DNA of 64,000 nt, from contig JAJNBJ010000006.1 in the NCBI GenBank assembly GCA_021155965.1, positions 62,001 through 126,000 of the forward strand, in the 5' to 3' direction. Position numbers and translations under genes: made by a program. Below are positions 1-10,100 of the stretch, one piece after another (the stretch's first letter is position 1; each line of letters begins with the position of its first letter). This DNA is from Flavipsychrobacter sp. (GTDB taxonomy: Bacteria > Bacteroidota > Bacteroidia > Chitinophagales > Chitinophagaceae). The notes under the pieces are model-generated. The model made no database searches. It was not told the DNA's origin and was given only the letters and a program-made list of their open reading frames with translations.

Positions 1-519
1 TGAAGCAGTTGTCGCTATAACTGTAACTGTTTTATGTATAGTGCAACCACCTAGGTGGTACATGATAGATGTTGTGCCTGCATGGCTGCCCGTAACAACG
101 CCTGAAGATGAACCGACTGTGGCGACATAAGTGGAGCCGGAAGTCCAATAGCCGCCTGAGGTTGAGGCTGTAAGGGTAGTGGAAGAACTTACACAGATGG
201 GGCTAGTGCCGCCGGAAATAGTACCCGGAGACGGGTTAACCGTAAAAGAGCCGTAAACAGAAGCAGCACCCAATGTATAGGTAATGCTGACAACACCTGC
301 TGAAACACCTGTAAGCGCCCCAACACCGGAGCCTACAGAAGTTACGGTAGCTACTGAGGGGTTACTGCTTGTCCAAGTGCCGCCGGGATCAAGGCTGTCA
401 ACCAGGTGAAGGGTTGAGCCAATACATACAGTGCCCGTTGACGGTAGAAACGGGGATAGTGCGTAGGATGCATAGGTGAGCATCGTTGCTAAAATACTTA
501 GCGTAATCAATTTTTTCAT
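1..519 (-). CDS. Secreted Ig-like (BIg2-like) repeat protein, N-terminal part, truncated by the window edge
   Basis: Open frame from ATG (complement of 517-519) running off the left edge: MKKLITLSILATMLTYASYA... signal peptide, then 'VCIGSTLHLVDS..GGTWTSSNPSVATV..GVSAGVVSITYT' units like those of the neighbouring genes. Not in the ORF track because it is incomplete. Confidence 0.85.
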   Translation of the reverse strand, partial: MKKLITLSILATMLTYASYALSPFLPSTGTVCIGSTLHLVDSLDPGGTWTSSNPSVATVTSVGSGVGALTGVSAGVVSITYTLGAASVYGSFTVNPSPGTISGGTSPICVSSSTTLTASTSGGYWTSGSTYVATVGSSSGVVTGSHAGTTSIMYHLGGCTIHKTVTVIATTAS

Positions 520-628
520 AGATCGTTCTTTAAGTGATTTTTAAAAAGCAGTTTTTTTGCCTGCAAATAATATGACGAACTACGCAATGAAAACGTTAGA
601 GCCAGAATAGCATATATTTTATTATGAT

Positions 629-662
629 AAAAAAAGCCCCACGCGGGATGCGTGGGGCTTTT
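629..662 (-). terminator. Rho-independent terminator downstream of the 680-6895 gene
   Basis: AAAAGCCCCACGC-GGGAT-GCGTGGGGCTTTT perfect stem with A/T tracts on both sides. Confidence 0.85.
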
Positions 663-679
663 AACTAAAAGTAAATAGT

Positions 680-3600
680 TTATTGCCTGATTATGAGCCT
701 GCCGCTATAATGGATAGACTCCGACTTAAGCATGATCATATAAATACCATCTTTCAGGTCAGACAGGTTTACCTGGGTTTCACCTGATGCTTCATTAATA
801 TTCAGCGTTGTATGATACACCTCGCGGCCAATAATGTCTGACACAACCAATTTACACGCACCTGTTTCCTGGTTCTCCCATTTAACATTCACATTGCCGC
901 TGGTTGGGTTTGGATAAACACTCAATACTGCTTCGGCAGAAAGTGAAGCCACTTTGTTGGTTGCAGTATTTTTGGCTGCTGATGAGCCTGAGCCCATTTC
1001 TGAAAGAGAACTGGCCTCTGTTGGGTTCACGTCAGGTGTCAGCGGACCGAGAGGCCCTGTAACTGTTATGGTTTTGAACACGTTGCAAGGGCCGATAGCG
1101 TAGTTGATGTTCACGGTGCCTGATGCCACGCCTGTAACAAGGCCGCTGGTTGGATGCACGGTAGCCCTTGATGGGTTAGTGCTGGTCCATGTGCCGCCGG
1201 GAGTAGCTGAACTTAATGACAGTGTACCACCGGTAGTAACCGTAGAGCCACCAGTAATAGCAGCCGGGGTAAGGTGAACCGTAACTGGTTTTACAGCACG
1301 GCAGCCAGCCACTGTATAGGATATCGTTGCAACGCCTACACTCATGCCGTTTACCAAACCTGTAGATGTTACAGATGCTATTGCTGTACTGCTGCTTGTC
1401 CATGTACCACCCGGTGTAGGATCAGACAACATTATTGAGGAGCCTGTGCAAACTGTGGATGCGCCAACTATAGCAGCGGGAACGGGATTAACTGTTATTG
1501 ACCTGTATGCATAGCAGCCACCAACAGCGTAGTACACGGTTACAACACCAACACCAACACCCGTAACTACACCAGTAGAGCTTACTGTTGCGGTGCCTGT
1601 ATAGCCGCTTGCCCATGTGCCGCCCGATGGTGAACCTGTAAGTGTAAGTGTTGAGCCTAAGCATACTGTGCTGCCGCCGGTAATTGTTGATGAACCCGGG
1701 GTTATTGTTACTGTACGGGTTGCAAAGCAACTGCCGACGGAGTAGGTAATAGTTGCAGTGCCGGCAGACATACCTGTAATCACGCCTGTAGCGCTTACAC
1801 TGGCAATGGCTGTGGCGCTGCTGGTCCATGTGCCGCCTGATGGGGTAGCGCTGAGTGCGCCGGTGCTGCCTATGCATATAGAAACAGTACCTGTAATAAC
1901 AGGGGTTGCTGTGATAGTCATTGTTTTAGATGCGTAGCATCCGCCCAGCGCGTAGTAAATATTTACTACGCCGGGAGCAAGACCGGTAACTACACCGGAT
2001 GAACTTACTGTAGCAATAGTTGATGAGCTGGTGGCCCATATGCCGCCAGACGGAGTAGATGAAAGTGTGACTGATGAGCCAACGCATGTGCTGCTGCTGC
2101 CGGTAATGGCTGAGCTGCCGTTGACTGTAACTGTGCGGACAGCTGCGCAACCCGACGTTGGCGCATAAGTGATGTTGACAACACCTGTGCTGACCCCGCT
2201 CACTACACCAGCAGAGTTTACGGTAGCTATAGCCGTATTGCTGCTGCTCCATGTGCCGCCTGTTGGGGTTGCTGCGAGTGTCATTGTTGTGCCGAGGCAC
2301 ATTGAGCTGCTGCCAGATATCACTGCGCCAGCAGTAACGGTTACCAGCTTAGTAGCGCTGCACCCGCCGGAAGTATAAGTGATCGTAGCTACACCTGTAC
2401 TCATTCCTGTAACAACGCCTGAAGATGATACTGCTGCAATAGCTGTGCTGCTGGTTGTCCATATTCCGCCTGTTGGAGAACCTGTTAATGTTATAGATGA
2501 GCCTGTACAAACGGTGCTGCTGCCTGTGATAGATGCCGAGCCACTGATTGCGATAGTGCGTGTAGCCCTGCACCCGCCTAATGTGTAGGTAATGATCACG
2601 CTGCCGGATGACAAGCCAGTAACTACGCCTGATGAACTTACCCATGCTTTTGTAGTATCGCTGCTGCTCCATGTTCCGCCTGTCGGGCTTCCGGTCAGGC
2701 TCATTGTAGCGCCTACGCAGAGGCCGCTTCCGCCACCGGAAATCGATACAGCGCTTACGGTAACTAATTTAGTTGCTGCGCATCCGCCTGCGGCATAAGT
2801 AATGGTAACTACGCCACCGCTAACACCGGTTACCATTCCTGTGGATGACACTGTAGCAATAGCTGTATTGCTGCTAGTCCAACTGCCGCCTGATGGAGTA
2901 GCGCCAAGCGTTATTGAAGAACCAGGGCAAACGGTGCTGCTGCCGCTGATAACTGCACTTGCGCTAACGGTTACGGTACGATATGTAGTGCAGCCGCTTG
3001 TTGGCGCGTAGTAAATATTTACTACCCCTACGCCCGTTGCTGTTACCAAACCTGTAGAAGTTACCACGGCAACAGTTGTGTTGCTGCTGCTCCATGCGCC
3101 GCCGGATGGGGTTGCGCTTAACGACATTGAGCTACCTACACACATTACACTGCCGCCACCGGAGATAATTGCGCCGGGGGTAACAGTAACTGTGCGCGAT
3201 GCCGAGCAGCCGCCTGAAGTGTAATAGATCGTAACTACGCCTGTAGCTAAACCTGATACCACTCCGGTACTGCTTACTATTGCTTTGGAAGAGTCGCTGC
3301 TGATCCATGTGCCACCACCCGGAGTTGCCGTTAATGTGATAGTGCCACCAACACATACTGTGCTGGTGCCTATAATGGCTGCTGCCGCGCTGACAGTAAC
3401 AGTGCGTGTAGCGATGCAACTGCTGCCAGCGCTATAAGAGATAGTAACCACACCCGCACTAACGGGGGAAACTACACCTGTGGAGCTAACGGTTGCTATA
3501 GCCGTGTTGCTGCTTGTCCATATGCCGCCGGTTGGTGAGCCTGATAATGTTAATACAGATCCTATGCAAACTGCACTGCCACCGGAAATAAGGCTGCCGG

Positions 3601-6600
3601 CGCCAACGGTGATCACTTTCACCGCAGTACATCCGCCGTTGGTATAGGTAATAGTTGCTGTGCCTGCAGACATGCCGGTAACCACACCTGTGGCGCTAAC
3701 GCTAGCTATAGCTGTGCTGCTGCTGGTCCATGTGCCGCCGCCGGGTGTTGCTGTAAGCGTTATGGTGGAACCGATGCAGACTGTGCTGCTGCCTGTGATA
3801 GCTGCTGCTGTGTTCACGGTAACTGATTTGTAAGTATAGCAACCACTGCTTGCATAATAAATGTTCACAACGCCGGTAGCAATTGCTGTTACCAAACCTG
3901 TTGGGCTTACTGTGGCAATTGCGGGGTTGCTGGTGCTCCAGGTCCCGCCCGTAGGTGTTGCTGTTAAGCTGGTTGTTGATCCGAGGCAAAGAGAACTGCT
4001 GCCCGAAATAACTGCAGATGTGCTTACTGTAACGGTCCGGAATGCGCTGCATCCGCCGGAGGAGTAGTAGATATTAACAATACCCCCTGCAACGCCGGTA
4101 ACCACGCCTGTGGAGCTAATGGTAGCAACAGAAGGGTTGCTGCTTGCCCATGTGCCGCCTGAAGGCGAACCTGCGAGGGCGGTTGACGAGCCAATGCATA
4201 CGCTGCTGCTGCCGGTAATAGTAGCGCCTGATGATACAGTAATTATTTTTGTAACGAAAGATGAACCTACCGTATAAGTAATCGTAACAGTTCCTGCAGA
4301 AACCCCGGTTACTACGCCTGCAGCGTTAACTGTTGCAATTGCCGTGTTGCTGCTGCTCCATGTGCCGCCGGTTACGCTGTTGGTCAACGTAATGGAAGAC
4401 CCTACGCATGTAGAAGACGGGCCGCCAATAGGAGGCAGTGTAGTGCTGCCGGTAACAACAAAAGTGATCGTTCTGAAGCAACCGCTGGCTAATGTGTATG
4501 TAATTGTACACGTACCGGCTGCTACGCCTGTAACTACGCCCGTTGCCGGGTTCACTGTTGCAATTGAAGTATTGCTGCTTGTCCATGTGCCACCGGCTGG
4601 TGTGCTGGATAAAGTGCTGATGCCGCCTATTGTTGCGGTTGTGGTGCCGGAAATAGTTGTTGGAGATGCAGTGACCGTAACCAGTTTGGTTGCTATGCAC
4701 CCGCCTGCAGTATAAGTAATAGTAACAACACCTGCCGACATACCTGTTACAGATCCGCCTGTGGTTGTAACGGATGCAATGGCAGTACTGCTGCTTGTCC
4801 ATGTTCCGCCTGTTGGCGTGCCGGATAATGTAATTGAAGCGCCTATACATACTGTAGATGGCCCGCCAATAGATGCGCTTGCAGTAATGGTTACCAGTTT
4901 GGTAACAAAGCTTGCGCCTACTGTATAAGTGATCGTTACAGTTCCTGCTGCAACGCCTGTAACTACTCCCGTTGAACTAACGGTAGCAACAGATGGGTTG
5001 CTGCTGCTCCATGTGCCGCCTGCGGTGCTGTCGGTAAGTGTAATAGAAGTGCCTACGCAAGTACTTGACGGGCCAACAATCGGACCGATAACCGTGATTG
5101 CCGGTGTAACTATGAATGTTATTGTCCTGAAGCATCCTGATGGTAAGGTATAAGTGATGGTGCATGTGCCTGCGGCAATGCCGGTCACCAACCCTGTGGA
5201 TGCACTTACTGTGGCAATAGCAGTGTTGCTGCTGCTCCAGGTACCGCCTGCGGTAGCATCAGATAAAGTGCTGGTGCCACCAACGGTTGTGGTTGCTACA
5301 CCTGCGATAGGCGCTGGTGCTGGTGTAACTGTAACTACTTTGTAAGCATTGCATCCGGCAGCCAGGTAATAGATAATAGCTGTTCCCGAACCCATGCCAG
5401 TAACCACTCCCGATGAGCCAACAGAAGCAATGGTTGGGGCGCTGCTGGTCCACGTGCCGCCCGTTGGGGTTGCAGTCAACGTTATGGTTGAACCTACACA
5501 CAACGAGCCTGGCCCAGAGATAGACGCCCCTGAATAAACGGTGACCAATTTTGTTGCAAAGCTGCTGCCTACAGTATAAGTTATGGTAACTGTGCCAGCG
5601 GAAACACCTGTTACCAGGCCGGTGGCGGAAACTGTTGCAACTGATGGGTTACTGGTGCTCCATGTGCCGCCCGGTGTGGCATTGGTGAGTAAAGTGGAAG
5701 AGCTGACACATACAGATGAACTGCCCATGATGGGGGCAATGGTGCTTGAAGAGGTAACAGTGACCGTTTTTGTAGCTGAACAGCCTGCAACAGTATAAGA
5801 GATAGTAACCACTCCGGTGGAGATGCCGGTAGTAATGCCTGATGTTGAGCCTATCATTGCAATTGAAGTATTGCTACTGCTCCAAATGCCGCCTGAAGTA
5901 GCATTGGTTAAAGTTATGGTGCTGCTTATCCCCACAGTTGATGGTCCCCCGATGAGTGCGGGCCCGGCGGTCACCGTTACGGCACGGGTAGCTAAACAGC
6001 CTGTTTCAACGTATGTTATGATCGCGACACCGGCGGACATACCTGTGACTACACCGCCGGAAGTAACCGATGCGATGGCCGTGGAACTACTGGTCCATGT
6101 TCCGCCACCTGAACCCGCATGGGTAAGTGTTATTGAATTTCCTACACACACTGTTGACGGGCCCGATATTGTTGGTATGGCGCCTACAGTAAATACCATG
6201 CTTATTGACGTTGTCCCGACAGTGTAAATGATATTTGTGGTGCCGGCGCTAATGGCTGTAGCTACGCCTGTAGTGGGGTTGATAGTAGCCACGGCAGTGT
6301 TGCTGCTGCTCCAGGTGCCGCCCGATGTACTATTGAAAAATGATACAACCGAGCCAGCACATGCCCTAGATGGGCCAATTATTGAGTCAAGAACAACGCA
6401 ATTGCTGTCGCGTACGGTATGTTGCGCTTTGCACCCGGCCGCAGAGGTATAGGTGACCACGCAGGTGCCAACACCAACACCGGTTATCATACCGGACGTG
6501 GGGGTGATGGTAAGCACCGTAGGGCATGCGCTTGACCATGTGCCGCCGGGAGGTGTTGCAACAAGGGTGATAAAGTTCCCGGTACATACAACTGTAGGCC

Positions 6601-6895
6601 CGCTGATAGCCGGCGTGGGGTGTACCGTTACCAGTTTCATAGATGGGCCTGTACCAAAACGCTGGAATTTTATGGTGTCCACGCCAGCCGCAACAGCAGT
6701 AGCAGCCCCTGTAACAGGGTTGATCGTAATTATTGACGGGAACGAGCTGATCCAGATACCGCTGTCACATATTGTAGTGTAGGTAAAAGACTGGCCGACA
6801 CACAAATGATCTGGTCCGGTGATAGGGCATTGTGCCCTGGAGGATGCAATTGAAAATAACATTCCTAACAGGACAAGCGAGAAGATTTTTTTCAT
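680..6895 (-). CDS. Giant secreted Ig-like (BIg2-like) repeat protein with T9SS C-terminal sorting domain, about 27 tandem units
   Basis: ORF 680..6922; the more likely start is the internal Met (complement of 6893-6895) giving signal peptide MKKIFSLVLLGMLFSIASSRAQ. About 27 GGxW-S-S-N units of ~70 aa; C-terminus 'VLSVYPNPTSGNVNVKWE...GIYMIMLKSESIHYSGRLIIRQ' typical of T9SS type A sorting domains. Confidence 0.9.
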   Translation of the reverse strand: MKKIFSLVLLGMLFSIASSRAQCPITGPDHLCVGQSFTYTTICDSGIWISSFPSIITINPVTGAATAVAAGVDTIKFQRFGTGPSMKLVTVHPTPAISGPTVVCTGNFITLVATPPGGTWSSACPTVLTITPTSGMITGVGVGTCVVTYTSAAGCKAQHTVRDSNCVVLDSIIGPSRACAGSVVSFFNSTSGGTWSSSNTAVATINPTTGVATAISAGTTNIIYTVGTTSISMVFTVGAIPTISGPSTVCVGNSITLTHAGSGGGTWTSSSTAIASVTSGGVVTGMSAGVAIITYVETGCLATRAVTVTAGPALIGGPSTVGISSTITLTNATSGGIWSSSNTSIAMIGSTSGITTGISTGVVTISYTVAGCSATKTVTVTSSSTIAPIMGSSSVCVSSSTLLTNATPGGTWSTSNPSVATVSATGLVTGVSAGTVTITYTVGSSFATKLVTVYSGASISGPGSLCVGSTITLTATPTGGTWTSSAPTIASVGSSGVVTGMGSGTAIIYYLAAGCNAYKVVTVTPAPAPIAGVATTTVGGTSTLSDATAGGTWSSSNTAIATVSASTGLVTGIAAGTCTITYTLPSGCFRTITFIVTPAITVIGPIVGPSSTCVGTSITLTDSTAGGTWSSSNPSVATVSSTGVVTGVAAGTVTITYTVGASFVTKLVTITASASIGGPSTVCIGASITLSGTPTGGTWTSSSTAIASVTTTGGSVTGMSAGVVTITYTAGGCIATKLVTVTASPTTISGTTTATIGGISTLSSTPAGGTWTSSNTSIATVNPATGVVTGVAAGTCTITYTLASGCFRTITFVVTGSTTLPPIGGPSSTCVGSSITLTNSVTGGTWSSSNTAIATVNAAGVVTGVSAGTVTITYTVGSSFVTKIITVSSGATITGSSSVCIGSSTALAGSPSGGTWASSNPSVATISSTGVVTGVAGGIVNIYYSSGGCSAFRTVTVSTSAVISGSSSLCLGSTTSLTATPTGGTWSTSNPAIATVSPTGLVTAIATGVVNIYYASSGCYTYKSVTVNTAAAITGSSTVCIGSTITLTATPGGGTWTSSSTAIASVSATGVVTGMSAGTATITYTNGGCTAVKVITVGAGSLISGGSAVCIGSVLTLSGSPTGGIWTSSNTAIATVSSTGVVSPVSAGVVTISYSAGSSCIATRTVTVSAAAAIIGTSTVCVGGTITLTATPGGGTWISSDSSKAIVSSTGVVSGLATGVVTIYYTSGGCSASRTVTVTPGAIISGGGSVMCVGSSMSLSATPSGGAWSSSNTTVAVVTSTGLVTATGVGVVNIYYAPTSGCTTYRTVTVSASAVISGSSTVCPGSSITLGATPSGGSWTSSNTAIATVSSTGMVTGVSGGVVTITYAAGGCAATKLVTVSAVSISGGGSGLCVGATMSLTGSPTGGTWSSSDTTKAWVSSSGVVTGLSSGSVIITYTLGGCRATRTIAISGSASITGSSTVCTGSSITLTGSPTGGIWTTSSTAIAAVSSSGVVTGMSTGVATITYTSGGCSATKLVTVTAGAVISGSSSMCLGTTMTLAATPTGGTWSSSNTAIATVNSAGVVSGVSTGVVNITYAPTSGCAAVRTVTVNGSSAITGSSSTCVGSSVTLSSTPSGGIWATSSSTIATVSSSGVVTGLAPGVVNIYYALGGCYASKTMTITATPVITGTVSICIGSTGALSATPSGGTWTSSATAIASVSATGVITGMSAGTATITYSVGSCFATRTVTITPGSSTITGGSTVCLGSTLTLTGSPSGGTWASGYTGTATVSSTGVVTGVGVGVVTVYYAVGGCYAYRSITVNPVPAAIVGASTVCTGSSIMLSDPTPGGTWTSSSTAIASVTSTGLVNGMSVGVATISYTVAGCRAVKPVTVHLTPAAITGGSTVTTGGTLSLSSATPGGTWTSTNPSRATVHPTSGLVTGVASGTVNINYAIGPCNVFKTITVTGPLGPLTPDVNPTEASSLSEMGSGSSAAKNTATNKVASLSAEAVLSVYPNPTSGNVNVKWENQETGACKLVVSDIIGREVYHTTLNINEASGETQVNLSDLKDGIYMIMLKSESIHYSGRLIIRQ

Positions 6896-7102
6896 AAAAT
6901 CAATTTTGGCAAGTGTTGTCAATTTGAAAGACTAAAAGTAAGGTTTTTCTTTAATAATATTTGTGGTTTAATGCACAATTAATAGACGAGTCATCTATCG
7001 AAAACGTTGGTGCTGTTGAAAAATATCTAATCACTTATGGGTTATTATGGATAGTTAATATTCTTATTTGATTTATCGGTATGATAAACTAACTATCGAT
7101 TA

Positions 7103-7130
7103 ATAAAAACACCCGGACTTGGCCGGGTGT
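7103..7130 (-). terminator. Rho-independent terminator downstream of the 7156-12036 gene
   Basis: Minus-strand ACACCCGG-CCAAGT-CCGGGTGT followed by TTTTTATTA. Confidence 0.8.
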
Positions 7131-7155
7131 TGGAAAAAAAGCAATCTTAATCTGG

Positions 7156-10100
7156 TCATTTTTGTATATATAATTTGCCGTAATAATTGGTGTGCCCGTC
7201 AGTAATTGTAAAGAAATATATACCATCGACCAATTCTGCCAGTGATACCGTTGCCCTGGAAGAGGGTGCGTTAATGCTTATGGTTGATGTATGCACTTTG
7301 CGCCCGGCAACATCAGCGATCACCATAGTGAAAGTTCCGGGATCAAAGTCCTGCCATTGGATGATGATGTCGCCACTCGTAGGGTTGGGGAATATCCTGA
7401 CAGAACCAATCTCACCTTCGGTGGCAACAATACTGAAGCCGTTTGAATCTACCGGCTTTAAGTGCCGGGTTTCACCTGACGTACTACTTGCAGATGCAGT
7501 GGAACTTGTTGCGGTAACCGGGGTGCCAACTGGAGGGAATAATGTTACCGTAATTGGTTTCACCGTGGCGCAGCCACCCCACCAGTATTGAATATTGGTT
7601 GTGCCAAGTGTGAGGCCCATAACTACCCCGGTTGTAGGGCCCACTGATGCAACACCCGCGTTGGTAGAGAACCATGTTCCACCGGGGGATGCATTAGTAA
7701 GCGTAATACTGCTTCCTATCCGTACCGAGCCGGGCCCCATAATGGGTGCAGGATTTGGGTTCACTGTTACGGGTTTCACTGCTGAACAACCACTGCTCAT
7801 GGTGTAACTGATAATAGCAACCCCGGCGCCTACGCCAGTCACGTTACCTCCGCTCACAGTTGCAATCGCTGTGCTGCTGCTGCTCCACGTACCACCGCCC
7901 AATGAACTTGTGAAGGTGATGGTTGAACCGACGCATACAGGCCCGCTGCCTGATATTACTGCGCCCGCGCCTATTGTTACCGTATGGTAGGCAGAGCAAC
8001 CGTTGAGTGTGTATGTGATAGTAACTGTGCCGGCACTGATGCCTGTGACCTGCCCGAAAGCATTAACTGACGCCAAAGAAGGATTACTGCTGGCCCATAC
8101 CCCGCTTGATGGGAAACCGACCAATGACAGTGGTGTGCCGGTACATACTGCTGAACCTCCTGTTATAGTTGGGGTAGGGTTAATTGTAACCGGCTTAACA
8201 GCGAAACAGCCGCCTAAATTATAAGTAATGGTTGCTGTGCCCCCTGACATACCTACAACAGTACCTGATGAGGTAACGGTAGCTACCGACGGATTGCTTG
8301 TGCCCCATGTACCACCAGCGGAAGAACCAGAAAGTATTATAGCTGAACCTGAACAAAGCGTGCTGCTGCCAAGAATAGTTGGCGCGCCTGTAACTGTTAA
8401 TGTTTTATACGCATAGCATGAACCCAGGGTGTAACTGATATTGACAGCACCACCGCCAAGGCCTGTGACAATGCCCGATGGGTTGACAATAGCCCGGAAT
8501 GTATTGCTGCTGCTCCATGAGCCGCCTGTGGGCGAACCGGTGAGCGTGAGTGGAACACCGATACATACAACGCTGCCACCGCTGATTACGGGGGTAGCAT
8601 GCACTGTAACTGTGGTATAAGTAAAACATCCGCCTGTAGTATAAGTGATGTTGGCAATGCCTGCACCAACGCCTGTTACACTACCTGATGAACTAACTGT
8701 AGCAACGGCGGTATTGCTGCTGCTCCACACGCCGCCCGAAGAGGCGGAGAGCGACAGTATATCGCCTGAGCAGATGGGGCCGCCGCCACCCGTTATGATG
8801 GGTGCGCCTGATACCGTTACAGTGATGTACGCGGAACATGAGCCAGCTGTGTAACTGATATTGACAACGCCACCGCCAAGCCCAGTAACCACCCCCATCG
8901 AGTTGACAATAGCACGGAATGTATTGCTGCTGCTCCATGTGCCACCGGCAGGTGTGCCTGTAAATGCGGATGGAGTGCCGATACAAACCAGGCTGGGGCC
9001 AGAGATAGTTGCAGATGTGCTGACCGTTATGGTTTTGTATGCATAGCAACTGCCGGTAGTGTATGTGATGTTGACCACACCCGCAGCAATACCTGTCACT
9101 GATCCGGTTGGGGAAACAGTAGCAACTGCAATGTTGCCGCTGCTCCATGTGCCACCTGAAACAGAACCGGTTAATGTTATTGATGAACCGGTGCAAATGG
9201 GCATATCACCTGTAATGACCGGGCTGCCATTTACTGTAACTGCTATGTATGATGCGCAGCCACCCATTGTATAGCTAATATTGGCCACGCCTGCAGCGAC
9301 ACCGGTTACAATGCCCGTAGAACCAACAATAGCTATCCCTGTGCTGCCGCTTGACCAAGTGCCACCGGCTGGCGTAGCGGACAATGTTGTTGTCATACCA
9401 ATACAGATGGCGCCGCCCCCGGTAACTGCAGCGCCGGTACCTACATTAATGGTCTTAAAGCTATAGCAGCCCCCCTGCGTGTAATAGATATTTACAACGC
9501 CATTGCTTACCCCGGTTACTAAGCCGGATGAACTAACTGTTGCAACAGTAGGTGTTCCGCTTGTCCATGAGCCGCCTGCAGGCGTTGTTGAGAGCATAGC
9601 AGTATAACCAACACACAAACTGCTGCTGCCTGTGATCGTTGGTGCTGCATTTATTATTACCGTATAATATCCGTAGCAGCCACCTGCAAAATAGGTAATT
9701 GTAGCTGTGCCTGCGCTGAGGCCTGTTAATACGCCTGATGAGCTAATGGTAACGAGTGCAGTATCAGCAGTACTCCATGTGCCGCCGGATACGGAGGCGG
9801 TGAGTGTATGCGGGATACCGGTGCAAACCGATGGAGGGCCCGAAATAGCGGCTGAAGAGTAAACCGTAAATGTGTGTGTTACGAACAATGTGCCCACAGT
9901 ATAGGTAATAATGCATGTGCCTGCGGCAGTGCCGGTAACCACACCAAGTGGTGAAACCGAAGCAATTGCGGGATGACTACTGCTCCATGTGCCGCAGCAA
10001 GTGCTGCTGGCAAGTGCAACCATAGAGCCTACACATGTGCTTGAGGGGCCGGTGATGGGTGATATGGAAGTTGTGCCTACAGTGAAAGGCACATATATAA

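Noticed and set aside
2169-3011. Series of plus-strand ORFs of 68-69 aa (2169, 2379, 2592, 2802) and many similar ones in 3.8-11.9 kb
   Set aside because: They are the antisense shadow of the Ig units; their ~210-bp spacing simply mirrors the 70-aa repeat. No ribosome-site or family signal.
1176-6587. Minus-strand Cys/His/Arg/Tyr-rich ORFs (e.g. 1488-1877, 4326-4850) in alternate frames of the giant genes
   Set aside because: Frame-shifted readings of the same repetitive DNA; low-complexity peptides with repeated 'RRHMDQQQ' from the GGTWSSSN codons.
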